Below, piece by piece: positions 1-12,378 of a stretch of 64,000 bases of DNA (positions are counted from its first letter, which is position 1; each line of letters begins with the position of its first letter). Source of the stretch: Dipetalonema caudispina (lineage: Eukaryota; Nematoda; Chromadorea; Rhabditida; Onchocercidae); contig JABVXV010000113.1 of assembly GCA_013365325.1 (NCBI GenBank), positions 1-64,000 on the forward strand, written 5' to 3'. A program made the translations under genes and the position numbers. The notes under the pieces were generated by a model, which saw nothing but the letters and a program-made list of their open reading frames with translations, did no database searches and was not told where the DNA came from.

Positions 1-98
<98 letters not shown>

Positions 99-140
99 GT
101 AATAATAATAATAATAATAAATAATAATAATGATAATAAT
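1..140. repeat. (TAA)n microsatellite
   Basis: Perfect TAA/AAT triplets run from the first base to about position 97. An AGT interruption and a degenerating tail to about 140 follow. The repeat starts at the window edge, so its full length is unknown. Confidence 0.97.
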
Positions 141-586
141 GAAGATGATGATAATAACAGTGATGCAACAACAGTAATATTATTTGCGTAAAAATTATGT
201 TTAGAAAAGGATTCAATTGGGTAAACAAAATAAATTCAATTTGACGCATGTTTTGTTTGTTTGTTTATTTGTTCTACAATTTTTATGAAAATTTTCTTTT
301 CATTTCAGTGAATTAAGAAATAAATAGAATGCAAAAAAGAGCACTATGCAACAGTTACTGTAAACATTAACATTTAGATAATTTTGATACGGTAAAATAC
401 CGTAATGTCAAATGTTGCACTTGATAAGGCAGAATGCTTGCAAGCTAATAAATGTAACTCACTGTAATTTAATCGAAGTGAAGTATCTTGTTAACCGATC
501 ATAAAAGATATAGCATCTAATTACTCTAATTATCTTATATCTTATTTGAGAAATAACTAAGTTCGAAACAGGAACGACAGCATTAC
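141..586. other. Non-coding flank 3' of the MFSD11-like gene
   Basis: The terminal exon(s) of the minus-strand MFSD11-like gene would be expected at or beyond this point. I read the minus strand here and found no acceptor followed by a hydrophobic frame resembling the family's last transmembrane segment. I conclude the 3' end lies off the window. Confidence 0.5.
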
Positions 587-3500
587 CTGAAAAAATTTAC
601 TCAATGCAAAAATTTGTGATGAATTGTCACGATGGTACATTTTCGTAAGCACAGCCGTTCGTAGCGTATTCCAGCAGCTATCACCGAGACATATCAACAT
701 CCCAATGATGAGCCATATGGAAAGGCTAGAACAATTTTTAGAACAAATTTTAGAATTTTTCTGAAATTTTTTAAAATATTCCAAAAACTGCATTAGTTAA
801 AGCTTTCTAAAGTGTAAAAGATTAGAGATTTTAGCAAAGATTCTAATATTTTAACATAGATTTTAATACCTTAGGATTATAATCATTCTTTTTGAACAGA
901 TTTATTCCAGTAACATAATGAACTATGGCTATTTAGAATTGCAATGTGTAGTGAATTCGCGATGAGGAAAGTTTGTAACTTTATCAAATTGACAGCAACC
1001 TTGGTGATAAATAAGTAGTGTCATTTGTTGGCTTTAAATTTGCATTCTTAGGAAAAGCCAAACAAATGCCCAAAAAAGCTAATAGATATAACGGTAGAGC
1101 AATTAACATTGTCGGCATATATCCAAAGTTGTTAATTCGTTTGCTTAAAAAACTGATAAAGCATCCACCTGTAACGATATTTTTGAAATTTTGGAAATGC
1201 CATTCCAAAGATTTAATTTAATTTTTCTTTACAATAATTATTTTGAAATATTTTCTCATAACTAAATGTGATTTTACTGATACCAAAAAAGTATTTTAAA
1301 CAAATAATTTTTCCAGTATATTGAAAGTTAAAGCGAAAAATTGTTGGCATGGCAAGTGAAATTTTTTTTTTTGCAGAAGGAAAACATAACCTTAGTTCCC
1401 TTGACCTCGATTTTCAAGGTCTTTAAATGTGGCGACAAGCAAAAAACAACTTAAAAATCTTTTATTTTTGTCTTTCTTTTAATAACCAAAATTGTAATAA
1501 TAATTTAATGCTTAGCTTACTCTTATTATAACTTGTAACAAGGGAAAAGCAAATTCTGAAATTAAATAGATCACGCTTAGTGGTGCTGTTATTTTTAATT
1601 CGTCGCAGTATCATATTTTCATTATCACCCACCACTAATAAAATGATTATTTCCTGATTTTTCTTTTCTTTTCGATCTCCAAATATCATATAAATAAATA
1701 TTTATATTACCAACCGAAAATTTGTGATGCTGAAGTAATGAATGCATAATAAGCGATAATTTCATTGCCGAAACCGATGACTGATTTGGAAAACGATAAA
1801 CATGAAGGATAAATAGTTATGTAAAGTGATAATGATAAACCCATAAACATGAAACAAACAGCTAAGAGATACATCTTTATGTCGGTAAACAACTGTACAC
1901 TTTTATCTAAAAATTTCATACCATTTTTTGTTCTTCAAATTTGAAATTAAAAACGAAAAGTTTAACATATTATATTTTATTATGAAAAATTGACAAAACT
2001 GATATTCCATTTAATTGATCAATAAAGATGGAGTGAATTGAGCTATTGCAATCAATTGAGAGGTCACCAATATCATCCAAAAGTGATGCTATGCTTTACT
2101 TTATGACATTTCTTTATGACATGAAGAAATCAATCGGTCAATTGATTAATTAATTGTTGTAGTTATTGGATTTGTAAAACTTAAAAGTCTATTTACCTAT
2201 GGTTGTTAAAAAGCTATCACGTTTCGTTACTGACCGCTTGGAATGATTGGGTAGAAAAGCGAATAAAATATTCGATAAAATTGTAAACGTTGATAATCCA
2301 CCAAAAATATATCTGCCAATATTTCATAAATATAAACAAATAAATTTGTTTGAAAAAATATGTGTTATCTTATTAAAATCATTGTCTAATAATGACATAG
2401 ATTATTGCAAATTTTGAATTTCAGTAATATTCGTAACTTAAATAGATGTCGTTTTTGATATGATAGTATATATTTGATAATTTTGATAATAATTCCGATA
2501 TATGCAAGGATTTCTTTTTTGGACAATGCATCTGACAATAAAAACGAAATATTCCGGTTCATGATTGCAATTTATAATTATTTTACTAAACTTTTTGCTA
2601 ATAATTGGATTGCAATGTTTCATTTGAAAATTGAAATATCTTGAAAGTGATAATAGTTTAACAATTGGCTCACTCATATTTTGTTCAACTCATTTTTTAA
2701 AAAGTTTTGTTGTCAATTCGATGAAATCAGAAGATAATTAATTATCATCCTGCATGAAATAATCATTCATTGAATGATTTCACCATCGTTATTTCATTTA
2801 AGATGAGAATTATCGTAGTTATCGAGTCTACTTAAGGTTATTAGTTTATTACCTAAATAAGATCAGATTGTCAAAGGTTGCATAAAAAGCGGTTACTCAT
2901 TTAATTTATCTAAAGAATAAGTAAATTTATCCAGAAATCTTGAAAATACTGATCAATTATCTTCCGGATTAGAAGATGAATCGGATTTTTGGAGATTTCT
3001 TCATTTTTAAATAAAAGTATGGCGATTATCTGGTCATCAAAAAACAAAAATCTAACGATTTAAAGCAGTTTTTTTTTTTTGAAATTGAAATTCTAAAACG
3101 GTCTCAATAACTGCTTATTTGTTGCAATATTTACATATTTAAAAAAGGAATTAAAATGAAGACCTGAATAATTTGAGAAAAATGTGAAAGCCGGAAATAA
3201 GAAAATCATTGCCTTCCAGATATGCATAGAATTAGCTTTGAAGATATTTTGATAAAATTGACAATGTCTATCAATGCATAAATCAAATGTCTTGTTCATT
3301 AAAAAAAATATCGATAATCACCTAATTAATTCCATTGATATCGTTTCTGCTTCACCAGTCTTATTAAATATCACAAGTAAAAGTATACCACCAAAGATCA
3401 GACTGGAAAAAGTATTAACTTTACGGGAAACGTGAAAACTAAAAATGCAATTATAATAGTGACAGGGATGATCACGTATGGCGTTATCTAAAGCTATTGT

Positions 3501-4941
3501 TTGTAATTCTCAAACCTTTGTAGGTAAAATTAAAAAAGACAAAAAATAGATACATCGAAGTTGCATACGATTATACATAATGTTACGTACATTATAATAG
3601 TCACGTGTTACGTGTAATTTTGAATGAAATATGAGTGAATAGAATTTAGAAAAAAAAGCATATATATATATATATATATCACTGATCCAACTTGTTCTTC
3701 ATTTTACCTAACTTATTTTATTAAATAGTGTCAAATGTTTTCTTTCTTTTTTTTTTTTTTTTAATCTAATTAATAATTAAAATTTTAGCGCTTTCATTAG
3801 GAAAGAAAGATAATGTTTAAACCCAGCAAAATTGATGCCCCAATGAAGACCGCTATTTCGTGATTCATTTCCAGCTGTTGTTATTTCTTTCATGTAAACA
3901 CCATGACCAGTCCAAATAACTGCAATAGCAATCATTCAAGGTTACGTGAGTTACGCTTATAAAATATCATTATCAAATATTGAAGACAAATAAAAAAATG
4001 GAATATTTAATTGATGATTAAATTTCTAATAATTAATATAGACTAATAATATTATAATTTTAATTATTTGAACGAGATCAATCGATCTTTTTTAACATTA
4101 AATACATTTAAAACGTGACTTACGTGCTGCTGCAATACCCATTAATGCAGATGTAATATAAAACACATAACTGTTGACAAGTATAAAGGTAAGCATAAAC
4201 GTTGTATATAATACGCTTGCTAAGAACATCGTCCATTTAGCGGTCAAATAACTTACCACAAGTGGCGTAATAAACGTTGATATTGTAAAAGCAAAATAGG
4301 TAATACACATCCTAAATTAATCGCTTATAACTTTTATTTTAATTATTTGAAGAAGAAAATTTCACCTGAATTTCATTAATCTATAATTGTAACATCAATT
4401 ACTGCATATTCATTAATTCTTCTATTAAATAATTTAATGTAATTAATCTGACCAAAATGATACATATTACAAAATAATATTTGATTGTTCAAAATGATAC
4501 TTGTTAAATTATTAATTATTTCATTTATTTACTTCATTATTTTGTTGCATGAGGGATTTTATTCGAATCTAAATTTTATAAAATGTCAATTTGTTTCGTA
4601 ATAATATTTTTAAACAAGATTTCGAATAATGTTTTTCTTTGATAATTAAAATTTTGCTAATAAAAGGTTTGCTTTTGTTCATTTCTTATTTTATTGAAGT
4701 GAATGAGCTTGTTTTTATGGAAATTTAATAATTTAATAAAACATATTTATAATTACCCATAATATCCAGCATGCGCAGATATTCGATCAGGATATGCATT
4801 TGATATAGATTGTAAGGCTGTTTCGGTGATATAAGCTTGGGTATCAAAGCCAGCAAATACAAGCATAAATGCCATACCGAACATAATTACGCATGGTAAC
4901 TCAGAATTTAAACCAATTTTGGTGTAAAATTTGTTTGACAT
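587..4941 (-). CDS. UNC-93/MFSD11-like membrane protein, 3' partial
   Basis: Eight exons, in transcript order: 4941-4757, 4311-4124, 3919-3823, 3402-3322, 2312-2197, 1906-1715, 1168-1000, 725-587. All phases agree and give 389 codons. The protein is a multi-pass member of the UNC-93 branch of the major facilitator superfamily. Diagnostic stretches are SALMGIAAA followed by LIWTGHG (human MFSD11 has IGIAAAVLWTAQG), RNSGLHW, the GGCFISFLSK segment, and ICLGDSCWNT (human LLGLGDSCFNT), followed by FALSKFFQ. Human MFSD11 is about 449 residues, so roughly the last 55 residues are missing beyond position 587, where the exon ends in phase 0 at a GTAATG donor. The start ATG at 4941 gives MSNKFYTKIG and aligns with the family N-terminus. 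The substrate is unknown for this family; UNC-93 itself regulates a potassium channel in C. elegans. Low-GC introns contain spurious open frames only. Confidence 0.87.
3661..3679. repeat. (TA)n microsatellite
   Basis: About ten TA units inside the intron between exons 3 and 4 of the MFSD11-like gene. Confidence 0.9.
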
Positions 4942-6040
4942 CTCATTTACTTACAAAATGTTTTGATACAATTTTAAATCTGTAAATTGATCAAATTATT
5001 TGAAATTTTCCATTAAATAGTAAGGAATTTATTTCGAAAAATATTGCTGTTCATCTCAAAATAGCCAAATCATTTCAATTTGATAATATCTTGAAAATCA
5101 ATGAATACTACTGTCCTTTAGTGAAAAAATGCTTTTTTCTGAGAGGAAAAAAATTATCAGAACAATTTTACATTGAAATACATAGAAACCATCAAAATTT
5201 AAGGAAATTATTCTACAATAGAATTCTTTAATTTAAGAAATCCATTCCAACTTTTATATAAGCTAAAAGAATCCATTGAAAACGTTGTAATTTTGCTATC
5301 ATATAAAGCATTATTAGTCATATTTTTAATACAAAATCTATTATTAACAGTCTTAGAAACTTTGTCAATAAAAATTATTGCCCTTATTTAAATATTTCTT
5401 TCAAATTTTTCTTTTTATCAATGTGAAAGAATTAGTTATCAGTAATGATAAGTATAATAAAACTTTGCAAATAATGATGAAGAGAAAAAGCTTCCAAACA
5501 ATTCGAGACGAAAGGTTAATGATATTTGTGAAAAATTAAGCAGGAAGTTACGTCGGAAGGCGGGGAGAACAAATGGTAAATAATCGGGTTGTGCTCATAT
5601 CGAAATAATAATCACCAAACCATTTTGAACGAAAAAATTTTGTCATATCAAAGTCGCATAGGATTTGATTTAAATTGCTAAGTTGGTTCCTATTAAATAC
5701 ACAATTGTAGAAGTTATTCAGGTTTATTTTTATATGAATAAACTTATCAACTCTATTATTAATATCATTATAATCATTGATCATGCCTTTTTACCTTCTG
5801 ATATTTATCATTTATTCATTTATGGTAAAATTTCCATACAATATTTTTAATTCTCTTCGAGGAATAATTTTTTAACTTCTAACTTCCTCCATTGCATAAT
5901 TTACATTTTCAGTTCTCTTAAATAAACATAAAAATTGTTTCTGAAAATGATTGTTTCCAATTCAGATATTAATTATCAAATACACATTTTATCAGAAAAG
6001 ATTTTTTATATCTAAAACCTTTACTGTTTCCTTATCGCAG

Positions 6041-6482
6041 GATTCACATGGTTTACGTAAGTATAATTTTCGATAAACTACAAATAAAGATAGATTACGG
6101 AAAAGAGAAGTAAAATATCATACATCGGAAAGTTAAATGATTCCAAAGAAAACAACTGATTTTACATACAGACCTGAAATGTTAATGGACTGAATGAATT
6201 TGAAAGAAATGAAAATCAAACAAAGAAGACTAAAAAAGTTTTGATAAAAAAAGTAATATTCACTTTGTTTTTTTTTTTTTTTTTTTTTTTTTTTTTCTGA
6301 ATGATGATGAAATAAGTCAAAAATCGGCTGAGAAAATTTAGAATTACTTTAATATACTTTAACAAACAGGATCAGGAATGATTCAAACCGCATCCCCTGT
6401 TCAATCATTAATGTTTACGATTACTGCCTTACCGTACCATTATATCCCACTGCCATTTCCTTTACCGTTCATTGATGAATAA
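6041..6482 (+). CDS. Candidate terminal exons of an unrecognised small gene
   Basis: I do not recognise a product. A 16-base candidate microexon (6041-6056) is framed by a strong acceptor (CTTATCGCAG) and a strong donor (GTAAGTAT). Its phase fits a second segment, 6370-6482, preceded by AACAAACAG and ending in TAA. The second segment is clearly richer in G and C than its surroundings and encodes a proline-rich tail ending PLPFPLPFIDE. A second frame through the same segment is also open, ending ISFTVH. A further G+C-rich piece at 5540-5571 also has AG and GT borders. No start codon exon was found and no homology is evident. It could equally be a regulatory patch. Confidence 0.22.
6268..6296. 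repeat. Poly(T) tract
   Basis: An uninterrupted run of about 29 T residues, the longest homopolymer noted in this window. Its length may be uncertain in the assembly. Confidence 0.95.
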
Positions 6483-7855
6483 TAACAGAAATAATTTATC
6501 TTAAATTAAAAAAAAAAATTCTCATAAATATAATTTTACCACTCATACTATTATCTCATTCAAACATCTAAAAAAATAAAACCATCTATTAGTTAAAATT
6601 TAATTTTTTTTCTGATAAACCGGAAAATTTTTCACAAAGATTTTTCGGATAATTTTTTGTAATCATTTCACATCTTAAATTTTAGTTTCTTTAGGACTAT
6701 TATCATCCTTTCTAAAACAAAATAAGCTAACTTCGTTATAAGTTTGTTCATTTTCAATTAAAATCGAAAAATTTTTTGGATCCGATTTTAATTTCGCAAA
6801 ATGAAGTCATACTTTTTATAAATATGAAAATTAAATTATGAAAATTTAAATGCTATCATCATTTCTTCAAAAAATTTAAATACTAACATAACCATGAAAC
6901 TCATCATTTCAAAAAAAAAACGAAAATTTGCAAAATTTGCATAGCAAACGCAATAATGAAGTGCTTTCTCAACTTTAACATTCAAATTTAAGTTTTTCAT
7001 GGGAACTGGAAACACTAGCAAAAAGGTAGAAAAAAAATGACATGAAAAATAAGTTTCAGATTTCAATCACTTTTAAATTTGTCATTGACAAGCAGAAAAC
7101 AACGAAGCAAATTTTTTTGACGCTTCATGAATAGGTAAATAATTTTTGCGGCAGTTGTAGTGTTTTTTTTTCCTTTTTTTTTTTTACCCATATGATGATG
7201 AATCAACAGGGGAAAGCTATTATCAAAAATAGTGGAAACCGGTATTTGATTAAGCAGGTGAAAAAGGAAGAAATCATTTATATTTCACTTTTTCCATTTT
7301 TTTCTTTTTTCTTTTTTGTTAATTAAAAAACGATGAATATTATGGGAAAAAAAGAGGAAATTATTAGCTGAAAAATAATTTTAATGATAAAGCAAATAAA
7401 AAAATTTGTTTACATTTTTAATAAAATATTTGTATTGAAATATTTATAGGAAAACCTAATGAATTATTGGATTATTCGGTAAATTTTATTAAGTAATACT
7501 ATTTTATTTTTTAATGAAAAAAATTGCTTTTTGTTTTTTGTTTTTTTTTTTTTTACTTCTATTTACAACATGAAATAATAATAAGAAAATTTTCCAATTA
7601 AGATTTTGAATCTTTTTCTTTTCATACGAAAATATTTTTGATGACACATTGAAGGACAGTTATAAAACAGTAATGGGAAAGATTTTTTCCTTTCCAAGTA
7701 ATTCGCCAAATTTCGAAATGAAATTAATGAGTGTTTCAAGGTACCTTATAAAATGCATTGTGATTTAACTAAAATGATTGGCTGTTTCGTTCATTCTTCA
7801 ACTCAACAAAACGTTGAAAATTGTCAAACCTTCTATCTCGTCACAAATAACAAAA

Positions 7856-8744
7856 ATGGCAAAATTTTTGGTGTCATTATTTCTGTAAGTTTTATTTTCT
7901 ATTTCATTTTCAGTATTTTCCTTCTATTTCTGCTATGATGAAACCAAAGCAAATAAAATGATATCTTATGAATATATTCAAGAGTAGAATGCTTTTATCT
8001 TTTTTTTCAACTGAAATTAATTCCAAAAATTTGATTTTGGGTTTTTAAATTGTTATAAAAAAAGTAATGATAATAATTTCAGGTTAGAAATTGTCATACC
8101 ATTGATTATGGGTCAAGTAGAAAATTCCTTCAATGGTAATATAGCTGGTGATGGGGTAAGTTTATTTGCAATTGCATTTCGAATTTACGGTAACTTTTAA
8201 AAGAGCATAGAACTTTGCAGTATATTTTGCATAAATCTTCGTTATTTATTGGATAAGTTTCAAAGAAAAAGAAGAAAGCCTGCGGAAAATTGTCGAAATT
8301 TCGAAATTTTTTTTGTGTCGATATTATAATTTGAATTATTTTTGAATAGTGCAAGTTTCTTAAAATATATCTAATTACCCACTTTTTTTAAAAGCTGAAA
8401 CGAATAGAAAATCATCTGCTGAATATAATTAATTTTAAGTTACTTAAATTTAACTACCCCATAATTTTCAGTCGTTAAATAATAACGCAAATGCAGGATT
8501 CGCTGGGCGTAGAGCTCAACCTACTGTACCCAGCATCATTGTTCCAACTCGCGCAGTAACTAAAAGCGATCGTTATACTGGATATGATTTTTATGGCACT
8601 TTTACCGGTTATTTTGACAGATTAGGAGGATTAAATCCGGGCAGACAAAGTGGATTCAGCTTGGGTGAAACTGATGGATTTGGTTTGGGTAGTTGGTTTT
8701 TTTTTCCATATGATCTGAGAAGATCCGGTTTTGCCGGTCGCTGA
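7856..8744 (+). CDS. Small secreted neuropeptide-like precursor
   Basis: Three exons (7856-7884, 8083-8155, 8472-8744) join in phase to give 124 residues. Residues 1-20 form a classic signal peptide (MAKFLVSLFLLEIVIPLIMG), which fixes the start and the first intron phase. The remainder is rich in Gly, Asn, Phe and Tyr. GFAGRR at residues 43-48 and GFAGR at the very C-terminus (120-124) look like repeated peptide units ending in Gly plus basic residues, the pattern of amidated, proprotein-convertase-cleaved neuropeptides. LRR at 116-118 would free the last unit. NPGR at 89-92 is another candidate amidation site. No named family was recognised, and no cysteines are present in the mature part. 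An AATAAA lies 27 bases past the stop. It could instead be a glycine-rich secreted or cuticle-associated protein. Confidence 0.6.
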
Positions 8745-8770
8745 TCGCTGATATAATGTATTAATTTGTT

Positions 8771-8776
8771 AATAAA
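8771..8776 (+). promoter_or_regulatory. Poly(A) signal AATAAA
   Basis: A canonical hexamer 27 bases downstream of the stop codon of the small secreted protein gene. Confidence 0.7.
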
Positions 8777-10357
8777 AAATTTTGCTATTATTAATATTTT
8801 TAATTTTATCAATTTCTTCAATTGCAACATGAATCATTCATAAAGGAAAAAGTGATCGAAAGTAAGTCTAACCTTTGTCTTCAGTTGGTTAATTAAAATC
8901 TTTTCTAACTTTTAAAATATGTGGGTTCGAAAACGTTGTAATACTAATTTCACCTCTCTACGGTTATTTTTCATTTCATAACACTAGACATTTGTGCTCT
9001 TTTGCCATTCGTAACTTCGTGATTTCAGGTAATTTTGTTAGTTGCTCAAGTACTTCTCATTTGTTAGGTAATTTCACAAATGTTTTTGCTAATAAAAAAA
9101 ATTTTCAATGATTTCTGAATGCTTATTTAAATTATATTGCTATCACACGAATTATTCAACCAGTTCTACGAATTTGATTCCAGAAAACCTAACAAGAAAT
9201 TTTTTTTAATTTATGAAATCTGAAGTGAAAATTTTCATCCCTAAATTTTATTTTTCTAAGAATTACAAATATTTGGGATTAAAACCATCGGCTAATTAAT
9301 TTTTGATAGCAAAAAATCAACGATCACAAAAAAAGTTATACAAAAATTCTTGAACAACGATCGAGAACAGTTGTTCTGTTAGAGAATAAATCAATCACTG
9401 AGTTCATCTTTTTTTTTTTTTTTCAGAATCAAAAAGCAAACTAATTGCTATGTTTTAAATTCCTTTATTTATTGCTTTCTGTTGTTATCATCAAATTGTT
9501 TACGTCTCACAATTAATACACTTAAAGCAGTGTAAATTTTAGTAAAAATTAATCAACAAGTATTTATCAAAGTAAAATTCCGTCAATTCACATTACTTTT
9601 AATATTACTATGTCTTAGAATTAGTTCAATTTTTTTTTCATACCAATAAAAATTGATTAAAAAACATTTGAATGAATTGAAATAATATTTGTAGAAAACG
9701 TGTCGTTAGAAAATATTTTTTCAACATGTTATCATTAAAGCGTCGAATTATTCGCCTGAATAAGTTCTTGGGTAATGATTACTGATTCCGTCACAATAAA
9801 CTGAATTATTGTACAAGTTAGTCATACATAAAATATCGAACACTCGTTATCAAAACTGCTTTATATAATTAAAATATCGTAATTGAATAACATCTCTATT
9901 TGATTAGTTTAAACTATTTCTGATTTACTAAAAGAAAAAACATTCAAAAAAATATTTGTTCATTAAAGAAAAAAAAAAAATTTGCATCAGACGGAAAAAT
10001 TATATAAACGGATTTTTTACTCATAACCGGAATTTATAGCATATTCAAATTGCAAACGGTTGAATGCAGGTAAGAGCTAAAGACAATGATTTCCTGAACT
10101 TGCCAATTAGTAAAATTATTTAAACATATATGTTATATATTGAAACGCAAGAATATCATTCTTAGAATGATCTATTAAAACACGTATGTTTACGTCATTT
10201 ACGCTATTCACATTATACATCGCAACATTGCCATTCTTACAATTTCAAACTTTATGTTTTCACAACTTTGTACAATTTTTGAAATTATCATCACAATTAG
10301 GCATGATTTTACAAATTTCTCCAGCATTTGCATTTATTGTTTAATTAATTACTTTAG
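8777..10357. other. Intergenic region
   Basis: AT-rich spacer between two plus-strand secreted-protein genes. I saw no exon-like frame on either strand. The minus-strand open frame reaching 8830 is the reverse of the preceding exon plus 3' untranslated sequence. Confidence 0.6.
10351..10357 (+). promoter_or_regulatory. Likely spliced-leader acceptor
   Basis: The sequence ACTTTAG ends six bases before the TTL-like start codon at 10364. A short acceptor this close to an ATG, with no upstream exon visible, is typical of nematode SL trans-splicing. This is inferred from position only. Confidence 0.55.
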
Positions 10358-10363
10358 ACAAAT

Positions 10364-12269
10364 ATGATGTGTCCCTCATATATGTTATTCTTTTCTATGC
10401 TCATATTAGCAATAATCGGTAAATCGGCTAAGAATGATGTTCCAAAAAATAAAATCAAAGTTCCAGTTCCGGTTAACATTTCCGGAGTAATTTTCTGCAA
10501 CTATATAGCAGCCTATGCAGTGCTTATTAATATCGTAGAAGAAGTTTCATGTTTGTTTTTTTGTAATCTTTAACTTATTAAACCGCTTATTCTTACTTTT
10601 TTTCTTTGACTTTTTTTTACTTGTTGATCAAACGATCACTTTGTATTTTCATTTTTTTTGCTTGAAATTATTTTAGCATAATTTGCTTTACTATGTTTAA
10701 ATTTGAAAAATCAAAAAAAAAAAGAAAACTCGCTATAAATTTTATTTGATCATTAAAGTGAAACTTTTTTTTTCTGTGAAAAAAAAGGATGTGACGAATG
10801 ACAAGAAATTTATAATTCGATCGTGAAGTAATTCAATAATTTGAAATTCTATTCTTTCTTTTTGTGAATTTATGGGTAGCATTTCTTTTTGTCGATTTAA
10901 AATCACATAAAAATTGAATTACGTCTAAAGATATACGTTTGTACTTAATAGTTTCATTACATACTTATTGTTATTATTATCATAATCATCATTTTTATTT
11001 CTGTTTAATATTAAGTATCAGTTTTTCTTTCTTTTAACAATTATGTATTACGTATCATTGTTATAAGTAAACTTGCACTAATATTAAGCAATGATCTCAT
11101 TACGTAACAACAATATTTAAGCTAAAAATTTCAACAATTTTAAGATGAAACGAAAGATGGAAAAGGAAATGGCAAATTACGAATTAGCAGTTATACACTT
11201 TCCGATCGTAATGGTTATTTCGAAATCGTCGGTCGTAGATATGTTGTCACAGATTTACTATTATTGAATATTACCCATCATTGTTTACCGAATTCAAAAC
11301 GGAAAAAGTATCGGGTTAGAAGAAACTTCCGAGATTTCAATAGCTTTCGTTAATTTAATAGGAATTTAATTATTCAATAGATGTGTAATTACAGTATAAG
11401 AATTTTTTTTTTTGTTTTAATCACGACGTTAATTCAATTATTCTGTATCATAGTTCAAATTTATTGATGTATTCATTGAATCCATGATATTTTCAGACTT
11501 CTCTTCTATTTTTGGTCGTTTATCTTCACTTGGTGTACGTCAACATGACGTTACTTAAGCATTTATTATTCTAAGCTTAATTTCACTAATATTTTTCATC
11601 CTATTTACGTCGGAATAGTTGATTGCTCATCAACTGATTAGTGATTATCACTGAGCAATCTACGTTAACTGTCAAAAATCAATTCTTTTTCCGTAATGAC
11701 AACAGTGACATTGATCAAATGTGTACCCATAAAATTTAGAATGTATACTTCTCTCTTTCCTCGACCACTTCATGTATTAATGAATGACCTTTTTGCCATC
11801 CATACGTCATCATTTGCAACGTTTTTCATTATTCTAAAGCATTAATTATATAGTGAAATTATACGGTTATAAACTTTTAAATTCCAAATATTTCAATATA
11901 GGATTTGAAATTGAATTATTTTAGTGTTGTCTATGTTCTGATATTTATTTTACGATATTTGTTAGCGTTATGATTTGATAAGACATATTTCTGAATGCCT
12001 TAAATTAACACTAACGATGGAAATATTGCATCTTAATCGACAATAATCCGGCGAATAATTCCGGATTCTTGGAAAACCATGCGATTGCTTTTCAGAATTG
12101 TTTCACGAATATCATGTACAAAATTCGTAGTGATCTAAGAAATTTGAAATATGATGTCGGTGAAATTCATCTGGATCAATTAGAATTGCAAAGTGACGTA
12201 CAATGTCGTGATTGGCCGTATGAATATCCACAATTCATCAAAAATTATATCACCAAAAATCCAACATAA
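10364..12269 (+). CDS. Transthyretin-like (TTL) family secreted protein
   Basis: Three exons (10364-10550, 11145-11314, 12096-12269) in agreeing phases encode 176 residues. A signal peptide covers about residues 1-23. The family pattern follows in order: a first strand VNISGVIFC (TTLs usually read VKGQLLC), a SYTLSDRNGYFEI segment matching the TTL pattern of T-D-x-x-G-x-F-x-L/V, ITHHC (usual I-Y-H-D-C), a second cysteine (NC), YKIR, then YDVGEIHL (usual FDIGTINL) and a final cysteine (VQCRDW). TTLs are small extracellular proteins expanded in nematodes and of mostly unknown function. This copy is divergent, slightly long, and has a C-terminal extension of about 18 residues. The first donor (GTTTGT) and second donor (GTTAGA) are non-optimal but are required by phase. 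An AATAAA lies at 12373-12378. Confidence 0.82.
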
Positions 12270-12372
12270 ATTTAAACATGAATCTAAAATATCACTTATT
12301 CACATTAAAATTCTGTTTCCTTCTTTATTTTAATATTCAAAATTTATTATCATATTTATTAATTTGAATTAA

Positions 12373-12378
12373 AATAAA
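12373..12378 (+). promoter_or_regulatory. Poly(A) signal AATAAA
   Basis: A canonical hexamer about 100 bases downstream of the TTL-like stop codon. Confidence 0.6.

Larger units (their letters stand above)
4942..7855. other. Intergenic region, no firm gene
   Basis: Mostly AT-rich sequence with homopolymers. Two locally less AT-rich patches stand out (5530-5575 and 6370-6482) and are treated as a possible small gene in a separate entry. The rest shows no exon-like frame with splice signals. The upstream promoter of the MFSD11-like gene must lie somewhere here, but no motif was recognisable. Confidence 0.5.

Noticed and set aside
7753..7938. 61-codon plus-strand frame starting MHCDLTKM
   Set aside because: Its phase cannot join the next exon. 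The overlapping frame from ATG 7856 gives a signal peptide and correct phase, so it was preferred.
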